64,000 bases of DNA. Origin: Antrodiella citrinella (taxonomy: Eukaryota > Basidiomycota > Agaricomycetes > Polyporales > Steccherinaceae). The stretch lies in contig SGPM01000029.1 in assembly GCA_004802725.1 (NCBI GenBank), positions 62,001 through 126,000 of the forward strand, read 5' to 3'. Of this stretch, positions 21,382 to 33,863 are shown in pieces. The notes beneath the pieces are model-generated. The model was not told the origin of the DNA. It worked only from the letters and a program-made list of their open reading frames with translations, and did not search any database. Positions within the stretch are counted from its first letter, which is position 1, and each line of letters starts with the position of its first letter. The translations under genes and the position numbers were made by a program.

Positions 21382-22784
21382 TCATGCCATATCTTCTTTG
21401 TCGTCGATCTTCTTGTCTTCAGTATACAAAGACTCGTCGCTCACGGTTGGATCGTGGCTCGCCTCGATATCCTGAGTGACGTTGATAGCGATGGGACGCA
21501 TAGCGATGGTACTACGACCAACTGTTCCAAATGGTGTATCATGACGTGCAGAGGATGAAACTACGCCGTTGCTTTCCCTCCTTGCACGGAGACCTATCCT
21601 GAGCGTGATGGATGTGAATGTGATCCCCTAGATGGAAAAGTATAGGATCAGCCACTTTGTGCGCGCGGAACTGTTTCGGAGCCACGTACGACAATCGGTG
21701 TCACGGGCTCTAGCAAAAGATATTGACAATTGTAGTCGGCCGTGTATAAGGCCAACAACACAATTTCAACGACAACAAGGAGCGCGGCGGACTCGAGCAA
21801 AATCCATAATACGGGTCGGAGAGGACTCTGGCCGGTACGATATGAAGCAGTACGTTTCTCGGCTTGCCAGATGCGGTACATCATGAGACCAGTGGTGATG
21901 CTGGACTGCACGACAGCAACGGCGTAGAACGTAGAGACCCAGCTGGCTAGACGGCCATCGAAGACAGTCTTGGTGGTGCGTATAACCGTGTACAATCCAC
22001 AGACAGTGTAACCAGAGCCTGAACAATGAGCTTCAGCGAAACGTCAAGCGTCAGACGATCAAAAATATCTTACCGATACTGACGAAGAGCAAGAGGATTG
22101 GGAAAGCGACGACTTTCCAGTTGCGCTCCCAGATGACCCAGCATCGGTAAATCTAGTAATTGTGAGATATGCGTGGTGCAGAGTATGTGGCAGCCTTACG
22201 GAAATCGCGTCGCCCAAAAGTTCAGTCGTCGCGTAGATAGTGTCCTTGAATACATGGTCCCAAGGTGCCAATTGGCTTAGATATCCAGCAGCACCGCCTG
22301 GAGCGTTTGCAAATTCGACGTATCCGCGAATCAGGCGGTAGCAGTTCATCGCTGTTTGTCTATCAGCTAATGAGGACATTTGCAGGATCTATCGGCTCAC
22401 CAAGATGCATAGTCGCAAGAACAAACAGCACGACGCCCACACCGAACATTATCTAGACCGGTGTGAGTATACGAATATACATAGAACGGAGAAAGGGGGC
22501 TTACAGTACTATGGGTGTCTTTCGTCTTGCGGACACTGAAGTGCACATAAACGGTAGCGAAGAACAAACATAGGAAAAAGCCTGTAAAATGAAGGCATGC
22601 AAACATGAGTGTTGATCCTGATCATGAGGACGCGTCCATGAACTCAAGACGCACCATAGACTAGGGTCTATTACGATCATAAAAGCAAAAGTTAGTATTG
22701 AGATGTAGTCGCTGGTTGTTCCAAACTTACCTCCAGCCATGTAGCTACAATGTAAGTTTTATCCCAAGAAAGTTGCGGTAACAT
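21382..22784 (-). CDS. Basidiomycete multi-pass membrane protein (uncharacterised family)
   Basis: Integral membrane protein of about 333 residues with roughly seven hydrophobic helices, from a family that is abundant in Agaricomycetes and has no known function. Exons: 22784-22731, 22667-22655 (13 nt), 22581-22505, 22452-22401, 22351-22200, 22152-22074, 22018-21690, 21627-21382. Family hallmarks: LVYGFFLCLFF in the second helix, ATMHLA, WDHVFKDTIYATTELLGDAI, the IYRCWVIWERNWKVV motif after it, MMYRIWQAEK, then PLRPVLWILLESAALLV and LLLEPVTPIVGI. The soluble C-terminal tail is acidic and ends in KKIDDKEDMA. A 13-nt second exon is required to keep the second helix intact. The acceptor at 22352 was preferred over 22367, which would leave a 34-nt intron. 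The next gene on the same strand is the P450. Confidence 0.75.
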
Positions 22785-23883
22785 GGTGATCAACTCGAAG
22801 TGGGCCGGAGGAAGCTTGAGGAGAGAGGAAAGGTCATACCTCCCTTTTGAACGATCCTCGTACGCGTCAATACAATGGGGTATCCCAAAAAGATATAGCT
22901 TGCATAGCTACACAAGATGGAATACAAGACAGACTACAAGCGAGAGAAGCATTTGACGAGATTACAGGCGTCTTTACGACCTTTTGGCGTATATGGTATT
23001 TCGTTTGTAAGTGCGTATCACCTGGCTCGCGAGATTGCACCAGAGGAGTGCTACGACGTCCTAGCATGTTTCGAGGGATCAAGCTTATCGGCTTGAATAC
23101 AAAGATGTCCAGATTGTGTCGAGGTTTCCGTTCGAGTGCGAGGTCACGGTCGTCATCATCGTAGTAGGAGAGGAGGCTAGTACGGCGCTTGTGCAAATAT
23201 TGCAAGCAGGTGCTCCGCTCTCCGACATCTATGTGGTATCGACCATGCATCAAATACATAAGCTTCGTTGGGACGCTGTTGAACGTTGAATGTTGGTATT
23301 GACACGACTGACCCGGATCCACGCATGCCACTAGTGACATTGTGTATGCCAAAATACCAGTCGAATTATCAATTGGCGAAACGAATCACGATTCGGATTG
23401 ATAGCACTGGCTTATAGATAGCAAGGGTCGTAGCTGGTGTGTATGTCCATCCACACATCCGCACCATCTCCCACAAAATCCCACAAAATTGACAGAAGCT
23501 TGCATCGTGCAGCAACTCATAAGTTTCCCTCGAAATAGCACGGCGCAAGTAGTGACACGACTCACAGATAGCACCTCCCTGACAATCTCCGGAGTCTGGC
23601 CTTGGTTCTTCAACATCGAAGTCCGAAGTCATGCGGGGTGTTCTGGGATCCGCGCAGCACAGAAGACAATAGGAGGAACACCACGGGTGAACGTATGATT
23701 GTATGCAGTTTACGGGAAGATATAATGGCTACCAGGCGGAGTATAGGATACAGTACTCGAAAGAGGATTTAGCTGTCCGATGTATGACTAGAATGTAAGA
23801 GGAATTTAACGATAAATCAAGCAATGTAAACCATACCAGTGGAGGAACGAAGGTGTGCAACAAGTAACAACGAATGTGATAAT
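22785..23883. other. Spacer between membrane-protein gene and P450, with possible stub
   Basis: 1.1 kb on the 5' side of the membrane-protein gene. Includes the small cysteine-rich frame described separately (23369-23632) and a 161-codon minus-strand frame (22867-23352, containing LDIFVFKPISLIPRNML) with no recognised motif. The rest has no clear signal. Confidence 0.3.
23369..23632 (-). pseudogene. Short cysteine-rich open frame, possible gene stub
   Basis: 87-residue frame from an ATG at 23632. It contains ICESCHYLRRAI and then ASFCQFCGILWEMV, which resembles the CxLC-type N-terminal start of fungal HET-like proteins. No HET domain follows in any frame, and the downstream frame (22867-23352) cannot be joined with certainty. 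It may be a truncated relic or a chance frame. Low confidence. Confidence 0.25.
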
Positions 23884-25850
23884 TTAAAGAGAAATTTCGT
23901 CACGAGACTGAAGAAGAGAGTGCACGCGATCATGCCTGGGAATGAGTCGGACACGGAAGGGCTTTGGGGTACGACCAGACTGGCCCTCATACTCCTCGAG
24001 GGAAATAGGCTCATTCGGCATTTCATGGACGGTGAAAGACCAGAGAATGCGTGAGATGGCCAACCAAAGTTCGCGCTCAGCGACCGCCATGCCAGGACAA
24101 ATGCGACGCCTGTGAAAGAAGATTAATGAACGTGGGTCACATGGGCAACACAATACACATACCCAGCGCCGAACGTCCAATGATCCCTCTCCATAACGTT
24201 GCTCAGCTTCGCAGAATCGGCACAGCTCAAGTGATCGTCGATATAACGCTCGGGGCTGAAAGCATGCCTATAAGGGAATGCATCAGGAACAACAACAATA
24301 ATACATAGCAACGAGTGTGGCTTACGCATCAGGATAACGACGCTCGTCGTGATGCAATGTGTAGCAGTTCAGAACAATACTGGTAGACTTGGGAATGAAG
24401 TAGCCCTTGTAGACGAAATCCTCAGTCGAATAGTGGGGGGTAGCCATCCAAAATGGAGCATGAACTCGGAGAACCTCTTTGATGATGGCACGACAGTATG
24501 GCAGACGAGCCTCGTCCTCAGCAGTCGGCCACGAATCTTGACCGACGACGGCGTCAAGTTCCTCATGTGCGCGGCGTTGGACTTCAGGATGGGCAGGGAG
24601 CAGGGCCATGAACCATTGAATAATGCCTGCAGTCTGAGAACCAATTCAGCAGAAGATCGTGAGAGATAGTTTCGCAACTTACCGAATGAACACCACCTAG
24701 AACAAAGACGGCGATAAGCATGCACATATCTTCCCAGTCAAGTCCCTCCTGTTCGCGAGTTAAAAGAAGGGTTTTGGCAAGGCAGTCAGGAACGTCTTCG
24801 CCGTTATCCATCTTAGCCTTGACTTCGAGGAGCAGAGCACCGTAGACCTCGATGAAGGCATCGTGTAACTTGCGACCACGCTTCTTCAGGTTAGTGTTGA
24901 ACCACTGGAGAGGTGTGATGAAATCCTCAATGTTAGACAAAGGCCCTATAATACAGCCAGTTCAGTTCACAATACTGAACGAAGCATAGAACAAGACCAC
25001 GTACCAGTAAGATCGTTGAATTCTAAGGTCAACTCCAGAGTGCGATCGACGAAAGGATGACTGGCGGCCTCAGTCCGGATACCAAGCGCCATAATAAGCA
25101 TGACACTACACGCCAAAACTATCAGTCACAGAACGCAGCTGAAAATAGATGAAGGAAGTCTTACTTGAGAGCATATCTGACAGTGTCGTGCTGCGGACTG
25201 ACAGGTCCGGCACCCTTGGCGGTCTCAGTGTAAAAGGTCTGCATCAAGATATGCGCCTCATAGTCGATCTCGTTCGCAAAACCTGCGACCGCCTTGGGCG
25301 TCATGAACTGCCCGGCAATTCTACGATGGTTGCGCCTATTGCACGTCAACGTCTGAACAAGGCAAAACAGAAACCGCTACTCACCACTTGTCGTTGTACT
25401 GAGACGCAGTGATAGCGCGTCCACGAAGGATGGACTGGTTCTTGATGAAGTAGTCCTTACGACTGGAGAAGATGGCACCGTTGTTGACGAAGATGTCACG
25501 AGCGATATGGGGATCGGAGATGACGACGTAGAGCTGGTTGCCCATCCAAAGAGAAAAGAGAGGTCCAAAACGTTTGGCCCACCCGTCGAGGGCTACCTCT
25601 GGAAACTTACGAATGCAAGGATAGCGAAGGAGGGGACCAGGCGGAATAGAGTTGCCATTCTTGTCGACGACATTTTTGCGCAAAAGAAAGGGAGAACGTA
25701 ACAGAGGGAGGCCACCAAAGCAAGGGCCAGTGTTGCCTTGAGAGAAGGGACCTACGTCGCAATATCGTCAGCATCAGACCCAGTGAGTTCGACCGAGAGA
25801 CAACGTACAGTGTGGAGAATAGAGGGAAAAGCAAGGATGCCGTCAGACAT
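23884..25850 (-). CDS. Cytochrome P450 monooxygenase (apparent frameshift in N-terminus)
   Basis: Haem monooxygenase, ER-anchored, substrate unknown; resembles basidiomycete CYPs annotated as O-methylsterigmatocystin oxidoreductase-like. The body spans eight exons: the second exon ends at 25385, then 25335-25165, 25105-25005, 24945-24683, 24633-24326, 24267-24163, 24109-23884. Motifs: NSIPPGPLLRYP hinge, YNDKWRNHRRIA helix C, helix I FVLGGVHSTAGIIQW, KEVLRVH (ExxR), and the haem loop FGAGRRICPGM. The probable start exon (25850-25809, MSDGILAFPSIL) and the signal-anchor helix LKATLALALVASLCYVL read in a different frame from the proline hinge, shifting by one base near 25682-25685 (a run of A, T on the coding strand). 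Either a base is missing there or an unusual 56-nt intron removes most of the anchor. The helix I motif has His where Asp/Glu is usual. Expression cannot be judged. Confidence 0.85.
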
Positions 25851-28800
25851 TGTCGAAGATGAAGAGACTTGGAAGCAACGCCTGGGGCTGTGGGAGAACG
25901 AGTGCCACGAACACGGCTGGAGGGCTGGAGAATAACTTCGACATTTCGTCCCCCTTATATGTCTCCGCTTGAGGAATCGAGATGAGGATCCGGTTTTGAA
26001 TAGTGACAACGAAGTGCGAGGATACATCCGCTTTGGTCGAAGGACCTAAACACAAAAGAACCACAGATCTCAAATAGACAAGCGAGATCCACTGGAAATT
26101 TGTGTAATTAGACCGGACTCGCGACCTTGATTGTGTATTGTAGGATCGAAGCGGGCTCTTCCGAGCGACATGCGCTGCATGAGACCTAGGGTCCGTGGAC
26201 TGGTACACTTGCCCGTAACACATCCGTGTGACCACATTGTAACACAAACCCTGTATTATAGGAAAAATGGGGACATCAGTGAACGCCTCTATCAGTCTCA
26301 CACTCCGCACTCACAATTGACCGTTAGGATTTGTTCCGCCAAGGCCCAAAACTGCGTTAGGTATGCGTGAGAATTCAATTGTTGGCGGTAACTTCGACAC
26401 AGCTGCGGAAGAGCCCTTACTCAGACCGAGGCCGGCTAAGACATAGAGTCTGCGGTGCATAGGACGACTCCCACAGCGAGAAGCAAACACGACGAATGGT
26501 CGTCGGCGTATTTTTTGGCGGCCACGGCTCTGAAGTTTCTCTAACAATTGTTTTCCCATGTAGCGTACTTACCCATGCATACATCAGGGTCTACCTCGAT
26601 AATCGGGCTGCCAACACCTTCATCGATTCGGCTGTCTTCGTAGACGCATCGGCCAGGAGCTTGCAGACGGTTATGACCGTTTTCTTATTGTGGAAGGAGT
26701 CTCATATGACTGACCTTTTTGTCGTTCGTCGTTCAGCAGTCCGGAAATTAAGCTTGCAGAACAATAAAACGTACAATAGAAGTGGTGACTCCGCGATGCT
26801 ATTGGTCGTTGCAAATCCTTCATCTCTTTTGCCTGGATGGTATGGAGTTCAAAGAGCGAGGACACATGGGGACATACCAAATTCGTACCGTGGTGACTCT
26901 CCGTGTGAGTGGAGGCTCGGATTGACGGTCACTGAAATGCGTCGACATGACTGACTTATCATTACTATAATAAGGTTATCGATGCAGAGATTTAATTTCA
27001 GCGATGGTGACGACATTTTGTACACTGGTCAATCGACAACGGCTCCTTGGGAAGAGGAGTCTCAGTCACGCTCACGGTGACAGAAAAGTAGTAAATTCTA
27101 TTCTACTAAAGTGATGACCCACACACGCTCGAATCAACGCTCGATGAATCATTGCGGACCGTTGGCGGTATGCGGGTATGAGTCAGAGGAGACCGGATGT
27201 TGTTACGGTGATTCACACCTTCTCCGCCTCATTCCAGGTACAACAGCCCAGACGAATCCCCGACGGGTCCACACCTAAAAGTTCGTCGCCTAAGCGTGAA
27301 GCTCGTAGTTTTATAGCATCCGCAACGAGCTCCTAGTACTTACACCAGCTTGCTGAACGCAATGGATTATCCTCGACGACTCCTCGTACTCAGTGGTATA
27401 CTAAACTTCCGTTTGTAAATTGTTACTGAAATTGAGGGTCTGGAAAGAAGCACGACAGGCGCTGGATGCTGCTGCGGTCGCAAACATCAGCATAGAGCCT
27501 CTTTGGGAAAGAGCCGTCGATTGATCCCAGGGCGGCGCACACAGGCGGCAGGCGGCGGCAGGGTCTTGAAAAGCGGAGGTCCAGAGAGGTCCAGCGACAC
27601 TCTGACGGCGGGACCGACGCGGACAAATTGGAATTTCGTCACTGCAAAAGTTTAACATTCAATATTCAATCGTGTTTGTCGCTAACCTTGTGGCGTTTTC
27701 TTACGGAATTTCCCGTACCTGATCAGGGTTGCTTGACGTTGCTTGATCGGTGTTGTATACGGAGACCAAACGGTGACGGTATACGCCAGTGCGGCAGTGT
27801 ATGTTGTGTCGGTTGATCTATCCGGTAGACCTGTCTACTTATGCATGGCTCTAGACCCCACAAAACACAACAACAACGATGGCATAACGTTAGTACAGCG
27901 AACAGCACGCGAAAATACGGCGCAACCAATGTTTCAAAGTGAAACTGAGAGATCTCCCGAACGTGCAGGCAATGAAACCGATGATGCGACAGCAACGCGC
28001 TAGGGCGGGATACAACCCTGAGGGCGGTCTGACGGCATGTCGCCGCCCAAGTCCCAACAGCATACAGTCATTTCCACGGAAAAACGACGGTGTCCGGGTC
28101 AGAGTTCCCTGGACATCCCACGATAATCCGGATTGCAGAACAATAGCGTGGATAGTTCGGGTTTCGCTGGTACGGAGGCCACGGCAGAAAAGGTTTAATA
28201 TTCCTAAAACATCTGGAATCAGTAGTAACTCAGACTGCGAGTCTGCTGCCACGAGTCCACGTTGGTACACCTAAGAGGGCTGAGACAGCTTGAGACGGGG
28301 ACGTGGTGAGACCAGACAACGCCGCGGTTGTTGCCAAGGTGGGCTGGCATTGCCAGATGAGTCATGGCCAAGCGCTCCACTGATAGCAGGTCGCCATTGT
28401 TTCTCATGCACGCGGTGAAATACGACAAATTGGACTTGCAAGTTTGCAAGTCTTTGTTTTGCGTCGTTCTGTAAACTGGGTTAGCGAGCATCGTAGTCAA
28501 GCTACGCTAGGTCGGAATAAAAACAAAAAGACTTAGCCTGCAAGTACATAAAAAGATAAGCATCGATGCTACCTAATTGTGAAGTGAAGACAATAAGCAA
28601 ACGGAGCGTCCACAGTTTGAATATAAATAATACGAGGTCGGATAAAGGTCAAAAGCTGCTAATGTGAGCGGTAAGCGACCACAAGATCTACAAATACCTC
28701 TCTTACCAGATCATTCTCGAACGTTGAGCCATCTGTTGCTCCAAAGGTTCCTCATTCGAACGTGCGGCGGCGTCTGGTAGACACGAGGTCCGATTACAAG

Positions 28801-29461
28801 GTCAAGCTGCACTGACATTGTCCGACAGAAAGTTCATTTACGTCACCCGCCATCGACGCGAACACAGTCGCAGGTTTGGCCTAAGGGTGTGAACTGTTGA
28901 TCTGCCGAAATGTATCGGCTGCAGATATCATGGCCAGCGTACTTGCTTGCAGCACGTTCCACAAGGTCATCCGAGTCCACTGTCTTCCACGGGTCGATTA
29001 TTTTGAAGCGTCCATCTGCTCACGGATATCATTCACGGAAAATATCAGCCGTCGGAGAGCAAGCCATGATTAAACAATGAACTATGTATCTCGTTAGCTG
29101 GTGTGTCTATTGTTCGTTTTCAATTATCCGAGATCAGGCCTCAAGGCTAGTCAACGGCTTACCGTGAAATTGACGATCTGCCCTCCGTTGAAGGTGGGAA
29201 ACAGCCTGTGGTACGATGGGACACGGGGACTCCGAGTCCTCTTCGAGCGTCTGTACATGTTACTCTCGACTATGCAGCGCTGGAGGCAGCAGAGGCGTCC
29301 GAGTCGAGTGGAAGAAGACGAATGAACAAATCCGGGTGTTTCCGAAGACATACTAAGTGCTTACGTAATACCGAGTCGCAGTGGCAGCGACTTGAAGCTA
29401 GCACTCGGTTTCGCTTTCCGTTTGTCCCCCTTGTTCTCTGAGGTACTTATAACGATTCACG
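25851..29461. other. 3.6-kb gene-poor interval
   Basis: The longest stretch without a recognisable gene. Frames up to about 155 codons occur on both strands, but none has a domain, consistent splicing or codon pattern that I can support. Directly upstream of the P450 start lies a 34-codon frame (MSKLFSSPPAVF) that ends overlapping the P450 ATG and could act as an upstream reading frame. I saw no terminal repeats or transposase/reverse-transcriptase motifs; a strongly decayed mobile element cannot be excluded. Confidence 0.4.
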
Positions 29462-32140
29462 ATGGCATCCGGAGGAGGACAAGATGCAAAGTTCTTCCAG
29501 CGCGGAAAGATACAGGTATGTTCGTTGCGTAACCTCTTGACTCACACCAATTTCGACGGACCGTGAATGATAGGAATTCCGTGCGGAACTCTTAGCAGCA
29601 GAGTCAAAGGACAAGAAATTCACGAAGCGGAAGACGGTCCTGAAGAAGATTGTGGCGAATATCACTATGGGAAACGATAGTGCGTGCTTCAGTCATATTC
29701 TATACCCAAAGTAAAGCTAACAGTTGCGCCCGCAATCCAGTGTCACCACTGTTCACGGACGTAGTGCAGTGTCTGGGTATTCCGTTGCTTGAAATTAAGA
29801 AGAGTGCGTATTAGTTCCAATTCTATCTGCGCACTGTTCATCATCATCTCTTCTGCCAGTGGTGTACCTATTTCTTGTGTACTATGGTCGATCAAAAGCG
29901 GACCAAATACATCTCATCATTCCAAGCTTTCTTCAGGTATGTGATGTCTACCCAGGATATATGCCTATCCATACCCTAATTCTGCATACAGGACTGCAAC
30001 GACCGAAACCCTCTGATCCGTGCACTCGCCATTCGTACCATGTCATACATCCCTATACCTGTCGTTTTGGAGTCCTTGACGGACCAGCTACGGCACTGCA
30101 TAAAGGACCGTGACCCTTACGTTAGGAAGACCGCCGCAATCTGCGTCGCTAAGCTATACACCGCTGATCCACGGAGGGCGGAGAAGAATGGGTTTGTGGA
30201 GATGCTGAGGGACCTTCTGGTGGACAGTAACGCGACGGTGGTAGCAAATGCGGTTGCGTCGTTGACGGAGATTGGGGACAGGCAGGATGGTGTCATTTTC
30301 AAGCTGAACCTGACTATAGCGAACAAATTGCTTGCCGCTTTGGGGGAGAGCTCAGAGTACGTGATCATTTCCATTTCGCACATTCATTCCTGACTCATGG
30401 CGGCTGCTAGATGGGGTCAGATCTACATTCTCGACTCGTTACTTCGTTATGTACCCGAAAAGCATACGGACGCGGAGCTCATGGCTGAACGGGTCTTGAT
30501 ACAATTACAGCACGCAAACTCTGCCGTCGTATTGACTGCGATCAAGGCTCTACTTTATCTGATGAACTACATGGAGAACCGAAAGCTCATGGATCATATC
30601 TGCAAGAAGATGGGACCGCCACTAGGTACGTTGATGCGCACATAATATCGTAACTGTCCCTCACAGCTTGCTCGCCACAGTCACCCTCCTGTCATCAGGA
30701 CCGGAGGTACAATACGTTGCGCTCCGGAATATCTTGCTGATCATTCAGCGGCGACCCTCAGTACTGAAGAACGACGTCAAGGTTTTCTTCTGTAAATACA
30801 ACGACCCCATATACGTGAAGTTGGCGAAGCTCGAGATTATGTACAGACTGGCCCGTGAAGAGAACGCTCGAGAGGTTCTGGCCGAACTACAGGAGTCAGT
30901 GCTTCCTCTATGACAAATAGGTCCATTTACTTAATGCCTTTCACAGGTACGCCTCTGAAGTAGATGTGGATTTCGTCCGCAAGGCCGTCCGTTCGATAGG
31001 TCGACTGTCTATCAAAATTTCTCCTGCTGCCGATAGCTGCGTGCAAGCTTTACTTGAACTCATCGAGACCAAAGTCACATACGTCGTGCAGGAGGCCGTC
31101 ATTGTCATCAAGGACGTTTTCCGCCGCTATCCCGGCAAGTACGAGGGCATCATCCCGACCCTTTGCGAGAACCTCGATTCGCTGGATGACCCTGAATCCA
31201 AGGCGGCGATGATCTGGATTATTGGCCAATTTGCGGACAAGATCGAGAACGCCGACGAACTTATGGAGGATCTCACGTTCAACTTCATGGACGAGTCGGT
31301 CGAGGTGGGACCATTCTCCTTCCTAGTACGACCAGTGTCTGACTCCGTTGTACAGGTACAACTAGCTTTACTAACGGCCGCCGTCAAGTTGTTCATCTAC
31401 AAGTCGCAATCTGAGACGAGCAAGACTCTTGTACACAAAGTGTTGAAATGGGCAACCGAAGAGGTCGACAATCCTGACCTGAGAGACCGTGGATTCATGT
31501 ACTGGAGATTGCTGGCAATCAATCCTGCCGTTGCTGGGGAGATTGTCCTCGCCGAAAAGCCTGCGATCACCACGGACTCGGATCGAATGGATCGAGGAGC
31601 CCTCGATCAGCTGTTGCTACACACTGGGACTTTGGGGAGCATATATCATAAAAATCCCGAGGTAGGGTCGCTGTCCCCCTCATAAGTCGCGCTTGGCTGA
31701 TTCGCGTATTTGCGCAGACGTTCATCCGAAATGCGGCGGGTAAAGCACTGCAAGACAGTCCCGCGTTGAATGCGCTGTCGCGCCAGGTGCTCGTCCCCAT
31801 AGCGCGGGCGAACATACCGTTGGGTCCTGTTCAGGTTGAGGGACCTGGCCCCACCGAGCCACGCGAAAGCGCAGCGGAGGGAGTCGCGTCTCCCACCGTA
31901 GCCGGCGGAGTCCAGGCCGTCTCACTTCCTGCTGGCGGATCGAGCAGCGAGCTCATCAATACCGGCTTATTGGACGAGGAGCCCGAAGGCGGCCATGATG
32001 ACGGCGGAGACGACGACGACTACCTCGCATCGCCTTCGGGACCTGCAGACCCTTACGCCAACTTGGAGGGCGCGTTCAGCGGGTACAATGCAGATGAACC
32101 CAGGCCGCAAACGAACAGCGATCTAGCAGGGTTGTTCTGA
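29462..32140 (+). CDS. APL2: AP-1 complex beta subunit (beta-adaptin)
   Basis: Large subunit of the clathrin adaptor AP-1, acting between trans-Golgi and endosomes. Ten exons: 29462-29515, 29574-29679, 29741-29803, 29860-29936, 29992-30356, 30411-30625, 30681-30894, 30947-31304, 31356-31661, 31718-32140; 708 residues. Hallmarks of the adaptin trunk: [133 protein letters not shown]-type block (here SIGRLSIKI), [17 protein letters not shown] and [11 protein letters not shown]. The C-terminal hinge is acidic ([14 protein letters not shown]) and ends in SDLAGLF without a folded ear. AP-1 rather than AP-2 is inferred from overall resemblance. It converges with the OTU gene, only 124 bp between the stops. 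Confidence 0.92.
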
Positions 32141-32264
32141 GTAGAAGCATTCTGTGTAATTGATATATCCCCTCTACTATACAGCATTTGGACGATGGAA
32201 TCTTGGATACAATGTGATGTTACTTCTATAATGTATAACGTGTAGCTAAGTGGGCATGAGAGGA

Positions 32265-33297
32265 TCATGTGTTCGAATGCAGCATCGACTTGATGGTATT
32301 TGCTATGCCCGTCTTGGGCCGTAAGGAATTGTAGTGCTGTGGATGCCAAGTCGGTACGACGATTTAACGTGGACATGTGCGGGTGACGTACCTCTCCGAG
32401 ACCATACATGCGTCGATGATAGCTGATGTGCACTATATGGGAGCTTGCAGGCGCACCGTCTACAGGATTATGCTCCACGATCGGAGGTTTGCCACCTTGG
32501 ATGACATGTATTGGTACACGGTACGCCCTACTCAATGCCATGATCTCCGGTTCACCGCCCCAAGTACCTGTATCTCGGATAGTCCTGCAATATGCGTCAA
32601 ACTCGCTGGGAGTCATGAGTCCAGACGATGTAGCACCCGTACCGTCCTCTCCCGTCGAAGACGGAAGAAAGGGTACGAAGTCGTCGGGATGGGCGAAGAT
32701 GTAGTCAGCGGCAGCGCGTCGAACGGTGGTATAATTGGCTGCAGCGTCAGGCAGGATCCCAAGAATGTTGAGTTGATCAGCGATAGCGGAGAACAGGCAG
32801 TGGCCGTCGGGATTGATCTGCCACGGTTGTTTGAGCGAACAGACTGTGGAGCGGCGTGAGTTGGACGACGTACTTCGTGTATTTGCAGGCCAAGGTCATC
32901 ACAGGTGCGATGAATAATGCGCTTCTCCTCTGCGGTTTCCCGTTCTATCCTTGCATCCGCATCTGCATCGGTAGGAGAGAAGTGGTCGGCGATAGCGGCG
33001 GCCTTCCTGACCTAGACCATCATATTGAGATCGAGAAATCTAAGGACCCCTGACCATCCGCACCTGCCGTGCTTTATGCCTAGACTTGCTGTCTTTTTTC
33101 GCGGTGGCTGGCTGGTGTACTTGCATCTCTGTGAGTACTGCTGCCGACTCCGCTTGTACGTTCTGATCTTTGGAATCGAGCTGCGAGAAGAGGTCATCCA
33201 TGAGGTCGTCATCTTCAGGATGTACTGAGGGTGGAGGGGGCGAGGTGGCTGGCGGCGACAGCATCTTCCTGAGTTTATTTTTCTTTCCAGCGGCCAT
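32265..33297 (-). CDS. OTU2: OTU-domain deubiquitinase (OTUD6/OTU2-like)
   Basis: Cysteine protease that removes ubiquitin; the OTUD6/Otu2 group associates with ribosomes and translation. Four exons (33297-33064, 33011-32874, 32817-32392, 32336-32265) encode 289 residues, the usual size. The N-terminus is basic with an acidic, coiled-coil-like region (DDDLMDDLFSQLDSK, later RIERETAEEKRIIHR). The catalytic motif INPDGHCLFSAIADQ places Asp128 and Cys131. The catalytic His is in LGEHYNSLRP (about residue 267), just after the last intron. EPEIMALSRAYRVPIHVIQ is a typical OTU strand. It is divergent from the opsin-related gene, with 566 bp between the starts. Confidence 0.93.
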
Positions 33298-33863
33298 TGT
33301 AGACTGGAGAGGTAGCGGGCGCCAACTTGAATCTGAATAGCGGATGGATCTAGCTAGTAGATGATCTAGACGCTGGTCCCTTGCCAGTGGCTCGTGTGTG
33401 ACGACGCCACGCGTTACTGAACGCCTATACTGATAGGAATGTCTGTACTAGAGGCTGACTGTGGGAGCCTACTGAACGCCAGCCTCTCCTGTTCTTGGCG
33501 GATCCTCTGGTCTGCTCGATGTCGGTGTATCCGGTTCGAGCCGACGTTCTGTGACTAAGAATGTGAGTTCCATAGCTATGAATGGCAAGTGTAGTGATCG
33601 AAACACGTCGTAGAGGCGGAATGGCGTCACTCAAGGCGGGCACGGATGCATCCAGACACCCTCCTCGTATGTTCTGGTCAGCCTCCGTCTGGAACTACCG
33701 TACATCCCCCATTCTCTAGGGGTCATCGGGTCACCAGTCATCCGCTTAGTCAACCTCTGCCGCTTCCGATACAATATAAGGAGCCCATCTTACTTCCGAT
33801 TCTCTTTCCAGTGTAACCACCCCCTTACTTCACAATCCCTACCTCCTCCTAAATCTCTCTGCA
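33298..33863. promoter_or_regulatory. Divergent promoter OTU / opsin-related gene
   Basis: 566 bp between divergent starts. A TATAAG element at 33775-33780 sits 84 bp before the opsin-related ATG, followed by a pyrimidine-rich leader (about 33800-33860). This suggests that the opsin-related gene is strongly or inducibly expressed. No other repeat was noted. Confidence 0.5.

Noticed and set aside
22352..22400. Shorter alternative intron ending at 22367 in the membrane-protein gene
   Set aside because: It would be only 34 nt, below the size of all other introns here; the acceptor at 22352 gives 49 nt.
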